Shown here one piece after another: positions 28,082-35,482 of a DNA stretch of 64,000 bases. Position numbers and translations under genes: made by a program. The notes below the pieces were generated by a model, which was not told the DNA's origin, did no database searches, and saw nothing but the letters and a program-made list of their open reading frames with translations. This stretch comes from Clostridia bacterium (lineage in GTDB: Bacteria; Bacillota; Clostridia; Christensenellales; Aristaeellaceae): NCBI GenBank assembly GCA_017395065.1, contig JAFPWH010000024.1:81484-145483 (forward strand), given 5' to 3'. The first letter of the stretch is position 1. Every line of letters begins with the position of its first letter.

Positions 28082-28909
28082 TTACAGGCCTTTCCTGTCC
28101 GCAAGGACGAAAGAAGGATCTGCGCAAAAGAAGTTGATCGTCTGCCTGTTTTGGGATGAACTCAAATAAAACATGCAGCGCCTGCGCGAATAGGCGACGA
28201 GCTCATAAAAAGTGACCTGCCTGTCCAGATCGCTGTCCGCCTTCAGGGCAGTGCTTCTGTCGCCGATCAGATCCCAGCCGAGCCCTTCGCACACGGCTCT
28301 TGAAAACACGGTGGAGACGCTCTCTTCACTGGCGCTGGAAGCCGTGACCCTGTAGCTGTTTTCGTCGAACAGACAGCTTACGCAAACCGTGTATTTATCG
28401 GAAGCAAAGGAGTTCAGGCCGAATACGTCGGCAAAACCGCCCACAAAGCGCGTTTGATTTCCGATGCTGCCGCCGGAATTGCAGGCGTCAAGGAACAGTA
28501 TGACTTTCCCCGGAATGCCCCGCAGGCTTTTCTCTAATTCGGAAGCCGTGATGACAGAACCGTCCCGCGTCTCGATCCAGCTTATCCCGCCCTCGCAGCC
28601 GCCGTGCGCGTTGATGTAGAGGAAAGACACGTCGTTTTCCGCTGCCTCCTCGAAGCACGAGGTGATGGCGGAAAACAGTTCGTCCGAAGTGAAATCGATG
28701 ATCATCGAAGACAAAAAGCTGTAGCCCGGGCCGTAGCAGCGGCTGAGCGCGTCGTAGACGCCCTTCGTGGAGTTTATGCCGCCCACGCGCACGCGGCCGT
28801 CGTCGTAGTTCGCTACGCCCGCACTGAGCGCACGGTAAACGCCCGCCTCCGAACGGCAGGCGGGCATGAGCAGAAAGATGGTCAAAAGGCAGATGAACAG
28901 TTTTTTCAT
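28082..28909 (-). CDS. Secreted caspase-like (peptidase C14-type) protein
   Basis: The 275-residue protein has a signal peptide (MKK, hydrophobic core, then 'MPACRSEAG'; the Cys gives only a weak lipobox). The caspase/metacaspase-type clan CD fold is marked by His102 in 'LYINAHGGCEGG' and Cys143 in 'ILFLDACNSGGS', with the preceding beta strands and a Ca-like acidic patch. Both catalytic residues are intact, so it should be an active Cys protease acting outside the membrane or on the cell wall. It starts six bases after the SpoIID-SH3 gene and lacks its own ribosome site, so it is likely translationally coupled to it. Target unknown. Confidence 0.85.
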   Translation of the reverse strand: MKKLFICLLTIFLLMPACRSEAGVYRALSAGVANYDDGRVRVGGINSTKGVYDALSRCYGPGYSFLSSMIIDFTSDELFSAITSCFEEAAENDVSFLYINAHGGCEGGISWIETRDGSVITASELEKSLRGIPGKVILFLDACNSGGSIGNQTRFVGGFADVFGLNSFASDKYTVCVSCLFDENSYRVTASSASEESVSTVFSRAVCEGLGWDLIGDRSTALKADSDLDRQVTFYELVAYSRRRCMFYLSSSQNRQTINFFCADPSFVLADRKGL

Positions 28910-28915
28910 CGGAAA

Positions 28916-30727
28916 TCAGTTGGTTTTCAGATAATCGGCTTTGACGTAGCCCGTAAACTCCACGGTCTTTATGCTGACCCAATTATCCTCGAACTGGCCG
29001 GTCACGATGACCTGTTCGCCGCTGTACAACAGGGCGACGATGGCGTTGCCCGTGCCGGGGCCGGAACGCACGTTTAGCGTAGTGGCAGTGACCGTGGCGT
29101 AGTATTCGTCTCCCACAAGCGCCGGCAGCGGCTGCTGCGTGGGTCTGGGCGTGGGCTTTGCCCTGGCGTAGCCGAAGCTTTCGGGCAGCGCCGAAATCGG
29201 AGACAGCGATTTCTCTGTCCAGTCGATGATATACCAGTTGAGGCCGGGGTAGTAGAAGGAAAGGATCTCTTCGGCGTCCTTGCCGTGCTGGCCGGCCATG
29301 ATCTGGGCGCCCCGCTGGCTCATGCCAACGCCGTGGCCGAAGCGACGAGAAATCAGCTCCCACCCGCCGGAAGCCTTTTCAAGGTAGAACACCTCGTAAT
29401 CGCCGGAGTTGATGTTGAGACTCAACAGGTTCTTGAGCTTCTTGTAGGTGGGAAGCTTTACGGTGTAGCTGCCGTCGCACTTTTGCCAGTCGCTAAGCTC
29501 GTAGACGGGCGCGTTCGGATCGGGCTGCGTGATCACGAGCTTGCCGTCTTCACCCTTGTGCACAAAGACGATTTTCGGCCGCTTGATCGCTTCCGAACTG
29601 TCCGCAAGCACATACGTCTGCTTGCTCGCGCTTACGTTGAACGTGACGGAGGAGTACATCAAACTGCCGTTTACGTCGCTGTCGGATAGCGAAACCGAAT
29701 TGATGCCGTCTATCCTGACCGTCGCGGCGCCGTTTATTTGCGGCTTCAGCGCGGCGCTCAGCGCGCTTTCCAAAGAGGAGCCCTGCTTGGGTTTTTCGGA
29801 TATGAACGCCTTCTTTTGCTGGCTGTAGGGGTTTTCAAGGTCGTAAGGGTCGTCCTTCATCTCTATGTAGCTTACCGTTCCGCCCCATACCTGTTTGGTC
29901 GAAGCGATCTGACCGCCGTTGGAAGCGGTATAATAGCACTGCGCAAAGCTGCCGTTTGCCATGCCGACGATGCCGCGCGTCTCGTCCACAGCCTTGATGA
30001 CGTTGCCGAGCGAGGAATCGAAGCCTTTGTAGACCTGATCGGCTGTTGTGTCCACCACGTCATAGGCGCGGCTGCCCGATGAAGCCCTTGCGCGCATCGC
30101 GTAGGTCCTCGCGGCGATGGCCTGCGCCTTCAGCGCTTCGATGGGGAAGGAATTGCTCATCTCATACGCTACGACGCCGTAGAGATAGTCTTCGACCTGC
30201 AGGGTCAGTATGCTGTCTATGCCGGTGCCGGTCGCACTCATGAGCAGATCGCCCGCAAACAGATTGTCCTTTTCGCTCTCGTGGATGTAGATGCCGCCTG
30301 CGCTTTCTCCCTCTTTTTCGGGCGCGTGGCGGATCAGGCTGAAGGAGCCGCCCATGTCGATCGTAAGTCCCCCGACCTTCAGGTACAAAACGCCGGCGTC
30401 CTGCGCGACGGTGATCTCGCTGCCCCTGTCGAAGCGGAAGCCCGCGTCACCGTCTACGGTATAGACGCCGTCAAGCGTAAGGCCCATGGCTTTGGGTGTA
30501 TTCAGCGAGCGCAGGAAAACGCGCAGGTAGCCGTCATCCACGATGTCGGAGGGCTGTGCGCTGATATCGCTTTTGTCGCTGCCGTGAAACAGCATGACTA
30601 CCGCGACGACGGCAAGAATCGTGCACAGGATCGCCGAGAAGAAGCCTATGATCCTGTTTTTGCGTTTCCTTCTGGCTTCTTCGGCTTTTTTGCGCTGCTT
30701 TTTCGACATTGCGTTCTTGCTTGCCAT
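28916..30727 (-). CDS. SpoIID/LytB-domain protein with C-terminal SH3 domain
   Basis: A 603-residue protein with a basic cytoplasmic tail, one N-terminal membrane anchor (about residues 28-47) and an extracytoplasmic SpoIID/LytB domain. 'VEDYLYGVVAYEMSNSFPIEALKAQAIAARTYA' starts that domain and 'FGHGVGMSQRGAQIMA' with 'ILSFYYPG' ends it. A bacterial SH3 domain ('TTLNVRSGPGTGNAIVAL') closes the protein. SpoIID is a peptidoglycan lytic transglycosylase; members with SH3 domains also occur outside sporulation, so cell-wall remodelling is safer than a sporulation role. ATG follows CGGAGG. Confidence 0.9.
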   Translation of the reverse strand: MASKNAMSKKQRKKAEEARRKRKNRIIGFFSAILCTILAVVAVVMLFHGSDKSDISAQPSDIVDDGYLRVFLRSLNTPKAMGLTLDGVYTVDGDAGFRFDRGSEITVAQDAGVLYLKVGGLTIDMGGSFSLIRHAPEKEGESAGGIYIHESEKDNLFAGDLLMSATGTGIDSILTLQVEDYLYGVVAYEMSNSFPIEALKAQAIAARTYAMRARASSGSRAYDVVDTTADQVYKGFDSSLGNVIKAVDETRGIVGMANGSFAQCYYTASNGGQIASTKQVWGGTVSYIEMKDDPYDLENPYSQQKKAFISEKPKQGSSLESALSAALKPQINGAATVRIDGINSVSLSDSDVNGSLMYSSVTFNVSASKQTYVLADSSEAIKRPKIVFVHKGEDGKLVITQPDPNAPVYELSDWQKCDGSYTVKLPTYKKLKNLLSLNINSGDYEVFYLEKASGGWELISRRFGHGVGMSQRGAQIMAGQHGKDAEEILSFYYPGLNWYIIDWTEKSLSPISALPESFGYARAKPTPRPTQQPLPALVGDEYYATVTATTLNVRSGPGTGNAIVALLYSGEQVIVTGQFEDNWVSIKTVEFTGYVKADYLKTN

Positions 30728-30797
30728 AGTTACCTCCGAGGGTTTTTCTGTTTAGACGGACGACAGGCCTTCTGTGTTCCGTGAACCGGGCTCAATG

Positions 30798-30839
30798 AAA
30801 CGATTGCCTGCGCAAAGCAAGGCGCAGGCAGTGTCGTTT
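30798..30839 (-). terminator. Terminator after the phosphosugar mutase gene
   Basis: Nine-bp stem TGCCTGCGC with its complement, flanked by AAACGA/TCGTTT, five bp after the mutase stop on the minus strand. The T tail is short. Confidence 0.65.
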
Positions 30840-30843
30840 GAAA

Positions 30844-32508
30844 TTACTTTCCGAAATCGGCTGCAGCGGCGGAAATCAGCTCCAACTGCTCCTTTGCCTG
30901 CTCGTGGCTTTGCTCGCGCACACCGGCGTAAATCTTTAGCTTTGGCTCGGTCCCGCTCGGACGCACGCAGACCCAGGCGTCGTTTTCCAGCTTGTAGAGC
31001 AATACGTCGGCCTTTGGCAGACCCATCACGCCGCCCGGCGTAAAGTCGAGCGCCTCGAGGACCTTGCGGCCGGCGATCTCTTTGGGCGGGTTTTCTCTCA
31101 AAGCTCTGGTCGCCTTCTCGCGTTTTTCCATGCCGTCGATCCCGGGCATGACGACCGAGATCGTCTTCTCCGCGTAATAGCCGTACTCTTTGTACATATC
31201 CTCGAGCGCGTCCATGAGGCTGAGACCCAAGCTCTTGTAGTAAGCGGCCATCTCGCAGGCGAGGAGGGTCGCGATGACAGCGTCCTTGTCGCGGATGTAT
31301 CCGCCGGTAAGATAGCCGTAGCTTTCCTCGAAGCCGAGGAGGAAGCCGTGGTTGCCGACCTTTTCCTTTTTGTCGATGGTTTCACCGATGTACTTGAAAC
31401 CGGTCAGCACGCGCTCGATCGTGATGCCGTACTTCTTGGCGATCGCGTCAACCATGCGCGTGGAGACGATCGTGGTGACGGCGTAGGCGTCCCTGGCGGG
31501 CTTCTTTGCCCTTAAGATATATTCAAGCATCAGACAGCCGGCCTGATTACCGGTCACCGCTGTCCAGACGCCGTTCTTTTTGAGCATCATGCCCATGCGG
31601 TCGCTGTCGGGATCGGTCCCGATGATGACGTCCGCGCCTACCTTGTCGGCATAGCCGATCGCAAGCGTGAACGCTTCGGGATTTTCGGGATTGGGGCTTT
31701 TTACGGTGGGGAAGTCGCCGTCGGGGAGCTCCTGCTCCTTGACGACCGTGACGTCGGTATAGCCGGCCCTTTCGAGCGCCGCTCTCACCAGCTTGTTGCC
31801 CGCGCCGTGCAGCGGCGTATAGACGATTTTGAGCTTAACGCCGGTGCGCGTGAGCAGATCCTTGTCCGGGCGAAGCGAAAGCACATGGTCGATGTAAGGA
31901 TCGTCCACGTCCTTGCCGATGATTTGGATAAACTCGCTGTCGAGCGAAGGAAGCAGATCGATATTCAGCGGATCGAGCGTATTCATCAGAGCGATCACAG
32001 CGTCGGCCGTCACGGGGGTGATCTGTCCGCCGTCGGCGCCGTAAGCCTTGAAGCCATTGTACTCCGCGGGATTGTGACTGGCCGTCACGACGATGCCCGC
32101 GGCGCAGCCAAGGTACTTGATCGCAAAGCTGAGCTCCGGCGTGGGTCTTAACGAATCGAACAGGTATACCTTGATGCCCATGTTGGCGATGACCCGCGCG
32201 GAATCCTCGGCGAAGGTGCGGCTCATGCGCCTGGAATCGTGCGCGATGGCGACGCCCTTCTTTTTGTATTCGTCGCCGCCCTCTTCGATCAGACGCAGCG
32301 CAAGCCCCTTGGCTGCCCTTCTGACCGTGTATACGTTCATGCGGTTCGTGCCCATGCCGAGCACGCCGCGCAGACCGCCGGTACCGAATTCAAGGTCCTT
32401 GTAGAACCTGTCTTCGATCTGCTTGGGATCGTTCTTTATGCTTTCGAGCTCCGTGCGCTCCTCGGGCGTAAGGCTCGAGCTATTTAGCCAGACTTCGTAG
32501 GTGTTCAT
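30844..32508 (-). CDS. Phosphoglucomutase/phosphomannomutase family protein
   Basis: A 554-residue alpha-D-phosphohexomutase, of the size of the PgcA-type enzymes of Bacillota. The phosphoserine loop is 'VVTASHNPAEYNGFKAYG', the metal loop 'IIGTDPDSDRMGMM', the sugar loop 'GFEESYGYLTG' and the phosphate-binding C-terminal loop 'RPSGTEPKLKIYAG'. It interconverts glucose 1- and 6-phosphate for wall and storage polysaccharide. The start has a GGAGG site and is 13 bp after upp, so the two form an operon. Confidence 0.93.
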   Translation of the reverse strand: MNTYEVWLNSSSLTPEERTELESIKNDPKQIEDRFYKDLEFGTGGLRGVLGMGTNRMNVYTVRRAAKGLALRLIEEGGDEYKKKGVAIAHDSRRMSRTFAEDSARVIANMGIKVYLFDSLRPTPELSFAIKYLGCAAGIVVTASHNPAEYNGFKAYGADGGQITPVTADAVIALMNTLDPLNIDLLPSLDSEFIQIIGKDVDDPYIDHVLSLRPDKDLLTRTGVKLKIVYTPLHGAGNKLVRAALERAGYTDVTVVKEQELPDGDFPTVKSPNPENPEAFTLAIGYADKVGADVIIGTDPDSDRMGMMLKKNGVWTAVTGNQAGCLMLEYILRAKKPARDAYAVTTIVSTRMVDAIAKKYGITIERVLTGFKYIGETIDKKEKVGNHGFLLGFEESYGYLTGGYIRDKDAVIATLLACEMAAYYKSLGLSLMDALEDMYKEYGYYAEKTISVVMPGIDGMEKREKATRALRENPPKEIAGRKVLEALDFTPGGVMGLPKADVLLYKLENDAWVCVRPSGTEPKLKIYAGVREQSHEQAKEQLELISAAAADFGK

Positions 32509-32521
32509 CGTTCTGCCTCCG

Positions 32522-33151
32522 TTATTTCGTGCCGAAGATGCGGTCGCCGGCGTCGCCGAGGCCGGGCACGATATACTTGTTCTCGTTGAGCTTTTCGTCT
32601 ATTGCGGCGATAAAGATGTCTACGTCCGGATGATCCTGCTGGACCTTGGTGATGCCTTCGGGAACGCCGACCAGGCAAACGAGGCGGATGTTTTTGCAGC
32701 CTCTGGCCTTGAGCATGCTGATCGCGTCACTGGAGGAACCGCCGGTGGCCAGCATGGGATCGACCACGATGATCTCTCTTTCGCCGACGTCGGGCGGAAG
32801 CTTGCAATAGTATTCTACGGGAAGATGGGTTTCGGGGTCTCTGTACAGACCGATGTGGCCGACTTTGCAGGTGGGTATCAGATTGACGAAGCCGTCAACC
32901 ATGCCGAGGCCGGCCCTGAGGATCGGCACGATGCCGAGCTTTTTTCCGGTGATCACGCGGCTTTTGCATTTGCAGATGGGCGTCTCGATCTCGATCTCTT
33001 CCATCGGCAGATCGCGCGTGACCTCGTAGCACATGAGCGTGGCGATCTCGCTGAGCAGTTCTCTGAAGTCCTTCGCGCCGGTCTCCACCTGGCGCATGAG
33101 GGTGAGCTTATGCTGAATGAGCGGATGATCCAAAACGTGTACCTGACCCAT
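32522..33151 (-). CDS. upp: Uracil phosphoribosyltransferase
   Basis: A 209-residue salvage enzyme making UMP from uracil and PRPP. The PRPP-binding motif '[18 protein letters not shown]', '[12 protein letters not shown]' and the uracil-site end '[17 protein letters not shown]' are all present. The ATG at 33151 follows AGGAGG; a further in-frame start seven codons upstream lacks a site. First gene of upp-mutase, with a good promoter. Confidence 0.97.
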   Translation of the reverse strand: MGQVHVLDHPLIQHKLTLMRQVETGAKDFRELLSEIATLMCYEVTRDLPMEEIEIETPICKCKSRVITGKKLGIVPILRAGLGMVDGFVNLIPTCKVGHIGLYRDPETHLPVEYYCKLPPDVGEREIIVVDPMLATGGSSSDAISMLKARGCKNIRLVCLVGVPEGITKVQQDHPDVDIFIAAIDEKLNENKYIVPGLGDAGDRIFGTK

Positions 33152-33180
33152 AGAAATACCTCCTGTTTGCATTTGAATTC

Positions 33181-33209
33181 ATTATATAACCAAATCCCGG
33201 GCTTGGCAA
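33181..33209 (-). promoter_or_regulatory. upp promoter
   Basis: Minus-strand TTGCCA and TATAAT with 17-bp spacing, 29 bp before the upp ATG. Confidence 0.75.
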
Positions 33210-33252
33210 CCGGAAAAATGTAAAAGATACGGGTTTCCGATAAATAGAAACA

Positions 33253-33268
33253 TTTATCCGCGGATAAA
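33253..33268. promoter_or_regulatory. 16-bp perfect palindrome, candidate operator
   Basis: TTTATCCGCGGATAAA lies between the divergent upp and Gfo/Idh/MocA promoters, 22 bp upstream of the latter's -35 box. It could bind a dimeric regulator. No regulator gene is adjacent. Confidence 0.45.
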
Positions 33269-33290
33269 ACGAAAACAATTTGCAAATGTA

Positions 33291-33320
33291 TTGCTTTTTT
33301 ATGTCAAAATGATATATAAT
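33291..33320 (+). promoter_or_regulatory. Promoter of the Gfo/Idh/MocA gene
   Basis: TTGCTT and TATAAT separated by 18 bp, 21 bp before the ATG at 33342. Confidence 0.65.
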
Positions 33321-33341
33321 GGAATCCGGGAGGGGAATGGA

Positions 33342-34472
33342 ATGAAGGACATAAACATCGCCGTGATCGGCTGGGGATTTATGGGAAGGATGCACACCTA
33401 CGCTTTGCGGGCGATCCCGCTGATGTACAGGAACCTGAGCTTTCGTCCGGTGCTCAAATGCCTGTGTTCCGCGCATTTGGAAAACGCGCTGGAAGGGCAG
33501 AAAGCAGCAGGCTTTCAGGACGTGACGGACGACTGGAAAACGCTGCTGAACCGCAGCGACGTCGACGCCGTGAGCGTCTGTACGCCCAACGCCCTGCATG
33601 AAGAAATGGTGACTGCCTTGATCAGGGCGGGAAAACACCTCTACATCGACAAGCCCCTCACGACAAACTATGAAAGCGCGCTTCGCATTAAACAGCTTGC
33701 CGACCGGAGCAATGTAAGAATCCAGATGGTCATGAACAACCGCTTTCTTCCGGCCGTGATCCGCGCAGGGGAATTGAAAGACGCTGGCGCATTGGGAAAC
33801 ATACTGTCGTTTTCGTGCCGTTATCTGCATTCGGGCTCGGTCGACGCAAATAAGCCGATCGGCTGGAAACAGGGAAAGCAGGGCGGCGTGATCCTGGACC
33901 TTGCAAGTCATGCGCTCGACCTCGCATTTGACATATGCGGCTACCCGGAAAGCCTGAGCTGCGCGGCGAACAGGCTCTACAAGGCGCGGCCGCTCAGGGG
34001 TGGCGGCGTGACCGAAGAACTCAGCGAGGATCACGCTTTGATCACGATGCGGCTCAAAAACGGCGCGCTCGGAAGCTGCGAAGCAAGCAAGATCGCAACC
34101 GGCACGAACGACGAGCTCTCCTTCGAGATTTACGCAGACAGGGGAAGCCTGCGCTTTAACCTTATGGAGCCCGGATGGCTTTACTATTTCGACAACACCC
34201 TTCCCGAAGCGCCGTACGGGGGAATGCGCGGCTTTAAGCAGATCGAATGCATGGCGCGCTATCCTTTTCCGGCGGGAAGCTTCCTGCCGCCGAAAAACGC
34301 GATCGGCTGGGACAGGGGACACATCCATTGCTATTACTCCTTCCTCGACTGCGTCGCAAACGACAAGCAGCCCCGCCCCAGCCTGGACGAGGGCGTAAAG
34401 CTGCAGGCAGTCATGGACGCCGCGCTGAGGTCGGCAGAAACGGGTCAGTGGATAAAACCCGTCTATCCGTAA
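33342..34472 (+). CDS. Gfo/Idh/MocA-family NAD(P)-dependent oxidoreductase
   Basis: A 376-residue sugar or sugar-alcohol dehydrogenase of the Gfo/Idh/MocA family. The N-terminal Rossmann fold is 'IAVIGWGFMGRMHTYAL'; the catalytic-site 'YIDKPLTTN' (EKP-type motif, here DKP) and 'GGVILDLASHALDLAFDICG' (GG..D.G.H.. motif) follow. The substrate cannot be assigned. The ATG at 33342 has a GGGAGGGG site. It is transcribed alone, divergently from upp. Confidence 0.88.
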   Translation: MKDINIAVIGWGFMGRMHTYALRAIPLMYRNLSFRPVLKCLCSAHLENALEGQKAAGFQDVTDDWKTLLNRSDVDAVSVCTPNALHEEMVTALIRAGKHLYIDKPLTTNYESALRIKQLADRSNVRIQMVMNNRFLPAVIRAGELKDAGALGNILSFSCRYLHSGSVDANKPIGWKQGKQGGVILDLASHALDLAFDICGYPESLSCAANRLYKARPLRGGGVTEELSEDHALITMRLKNGALGSCEASKIATGTNDELSFEIYADRGSLRFNLMEPGWLYYFDNTLPEAPYGGMRGFKQIECMARYPFPAGSFLPPKNAIGWDRGHIHCYYSFLDCVANDKQPRPSLDEGVKLQAVMDAALRSAETGQWIKPVYP

Positions 34473-34499
34473 TGAACGAAAGCACAACAGAAAACAGGC

Positions 34500-34525
34500 G
34501 CTGCCGCGTTTGTATTTGCGGCAGC
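34500..34525. terminator. Hairpin between convergent genes
   Basis: Eight-bp stem GCTGCCGC/GCGGCAGC with a 10-nt loop. On the minus strand it is followed by CCTGTTTTC. It lies between the ends of the Gfo-family gene and the secreted-protein gene. Confidence 0.55.
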
Positions 34526-34544
34526 ACCTGCTTTGCTGCGTCTG

Positions 34545-35390
34545 TCAGCTTTTGACGAATACGCAGTCGGTGCAGCTTTCGTCCTCGGCGCCGTTCCAGT
34601 AGAGCGCTTCACCGTCATAGCTGAAGAAGCCTTCGGCGTTTTCGTACTGCACTTCGGCAGTATCCGTCTCGCCTTCGATCGTGACGATCACGAGGGAGCC
34701 GTCGCTGTAGTAAAGCAGCCCGTCCTCCATGAGCTTTACGTTCATGGTCCAGTTGTACATGACAGTCGCGCTTTCCGCCCAGAACACCTTGATCAGTGCG
34801 CCTTCGGAACCGTTCGCGGTCACCTCAGCCGTAGCCCGCTGGGAGAAGGTATCGTCATAGACGCCTTCGAGGCTCTTGTAGAACGCCTCGAGTTCGCTTT
34901 CGGTGGGGACCGTGCTCGTAAGGTCCTTCATCTCTTCGGCGATCAGCCGGAAGGTCTCTTCGTCCATGACGTTCTCCTGATCGTCCTGGATGAATACGTA
35001 CTGGCCGTTGATGTCGAACCACCTTGCGAGCTTGAAGCCTTCGCCAAAGGCATATTCGATGTCGTTGCCCTCGGGGCTGCCGAAAGCAGACTCTCCGTCG
35101 ATGTAGACGCCGGAAATATCCTCGTCGGCAACTGCTCCGCAGCGGAACGTGTATTCCAGTCCATTCAGATCGAAGCAGTACTCTGCGATCAGGCAGCTTT
35201 CTGTCTCGATGACGCTGAAGCGCTCGTCGGTTACGCCCATCACGGCGGGATGCGCAAGCTCACAGCCCACGATTTCGTTGATTTCGCTGAGCGTTTCGTA
35301 CTCGGTCACGGGGTTCGGCATGCCTACGGTCTCTGCGACGGCGCCGAAGGCAAATGCAAGCAACAGACAAATGATCAGTATCTTTTTCAT
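34545..35390 (-). CDS. Hypothetical secreted protein
   Basis: A 281-residue protein with an N-terminal signal peptide (MKK, Leu-rich core, cleavage near 'AVAE'). The mature part is acidic, rich in beta-strand-like segments, and has Cys pairs ('GCELAHPA', 'ESCLIAEYCF', 'ESCTDCVF') that could form disulfides. I recognise no domain. The ATG at 35390 follows AAGGAGG; an earlier ATG would be in the ribosome-site region. No partner genes; probably extracellular. Confidence 0.75.
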   Translation of the reverse strand: MKKILIICLLLAFAFGAVAETVGMPNPVTEYETLSEINEIVGCELAHPAVMGVTDERFSVIETESCLIAEYCFDLNGLEYTFRCGAVADEDISGVYIDGESAFGSPEGNDIEYAFGEGFKLARWFDINGQYVFIQDDQENVMDEETFRLIAEEMKDLTSTVPTESELEAFYKSLEGVYDDTFSQRATAEVTANGSEGALIKVFWAESATVMYNWTMNVKLMEDGLLYYSDGSLVIVTIEGETDTAEVQYENAEGFFSYDGEALYWNGAEDESCTDCVFVKS

Positions 35391-35482
35391 GTTTTTATCC
35401 TCCTTCATTGTTGCACTTGTATATACGCATGAAGGAGACGAATGGTTCCGCCCTGTTTAGGCAAAAATTATTAATTTTTCGC

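Noticed and set aside
33108..34487. A 459-residue minus-strand reading frame over the Gfo/Idh/MocA gene
   Set aside because: The plus strand encodes a recognisable enzyme with promoter and ribosome site; the minus frame also runs across the upp promoter region.
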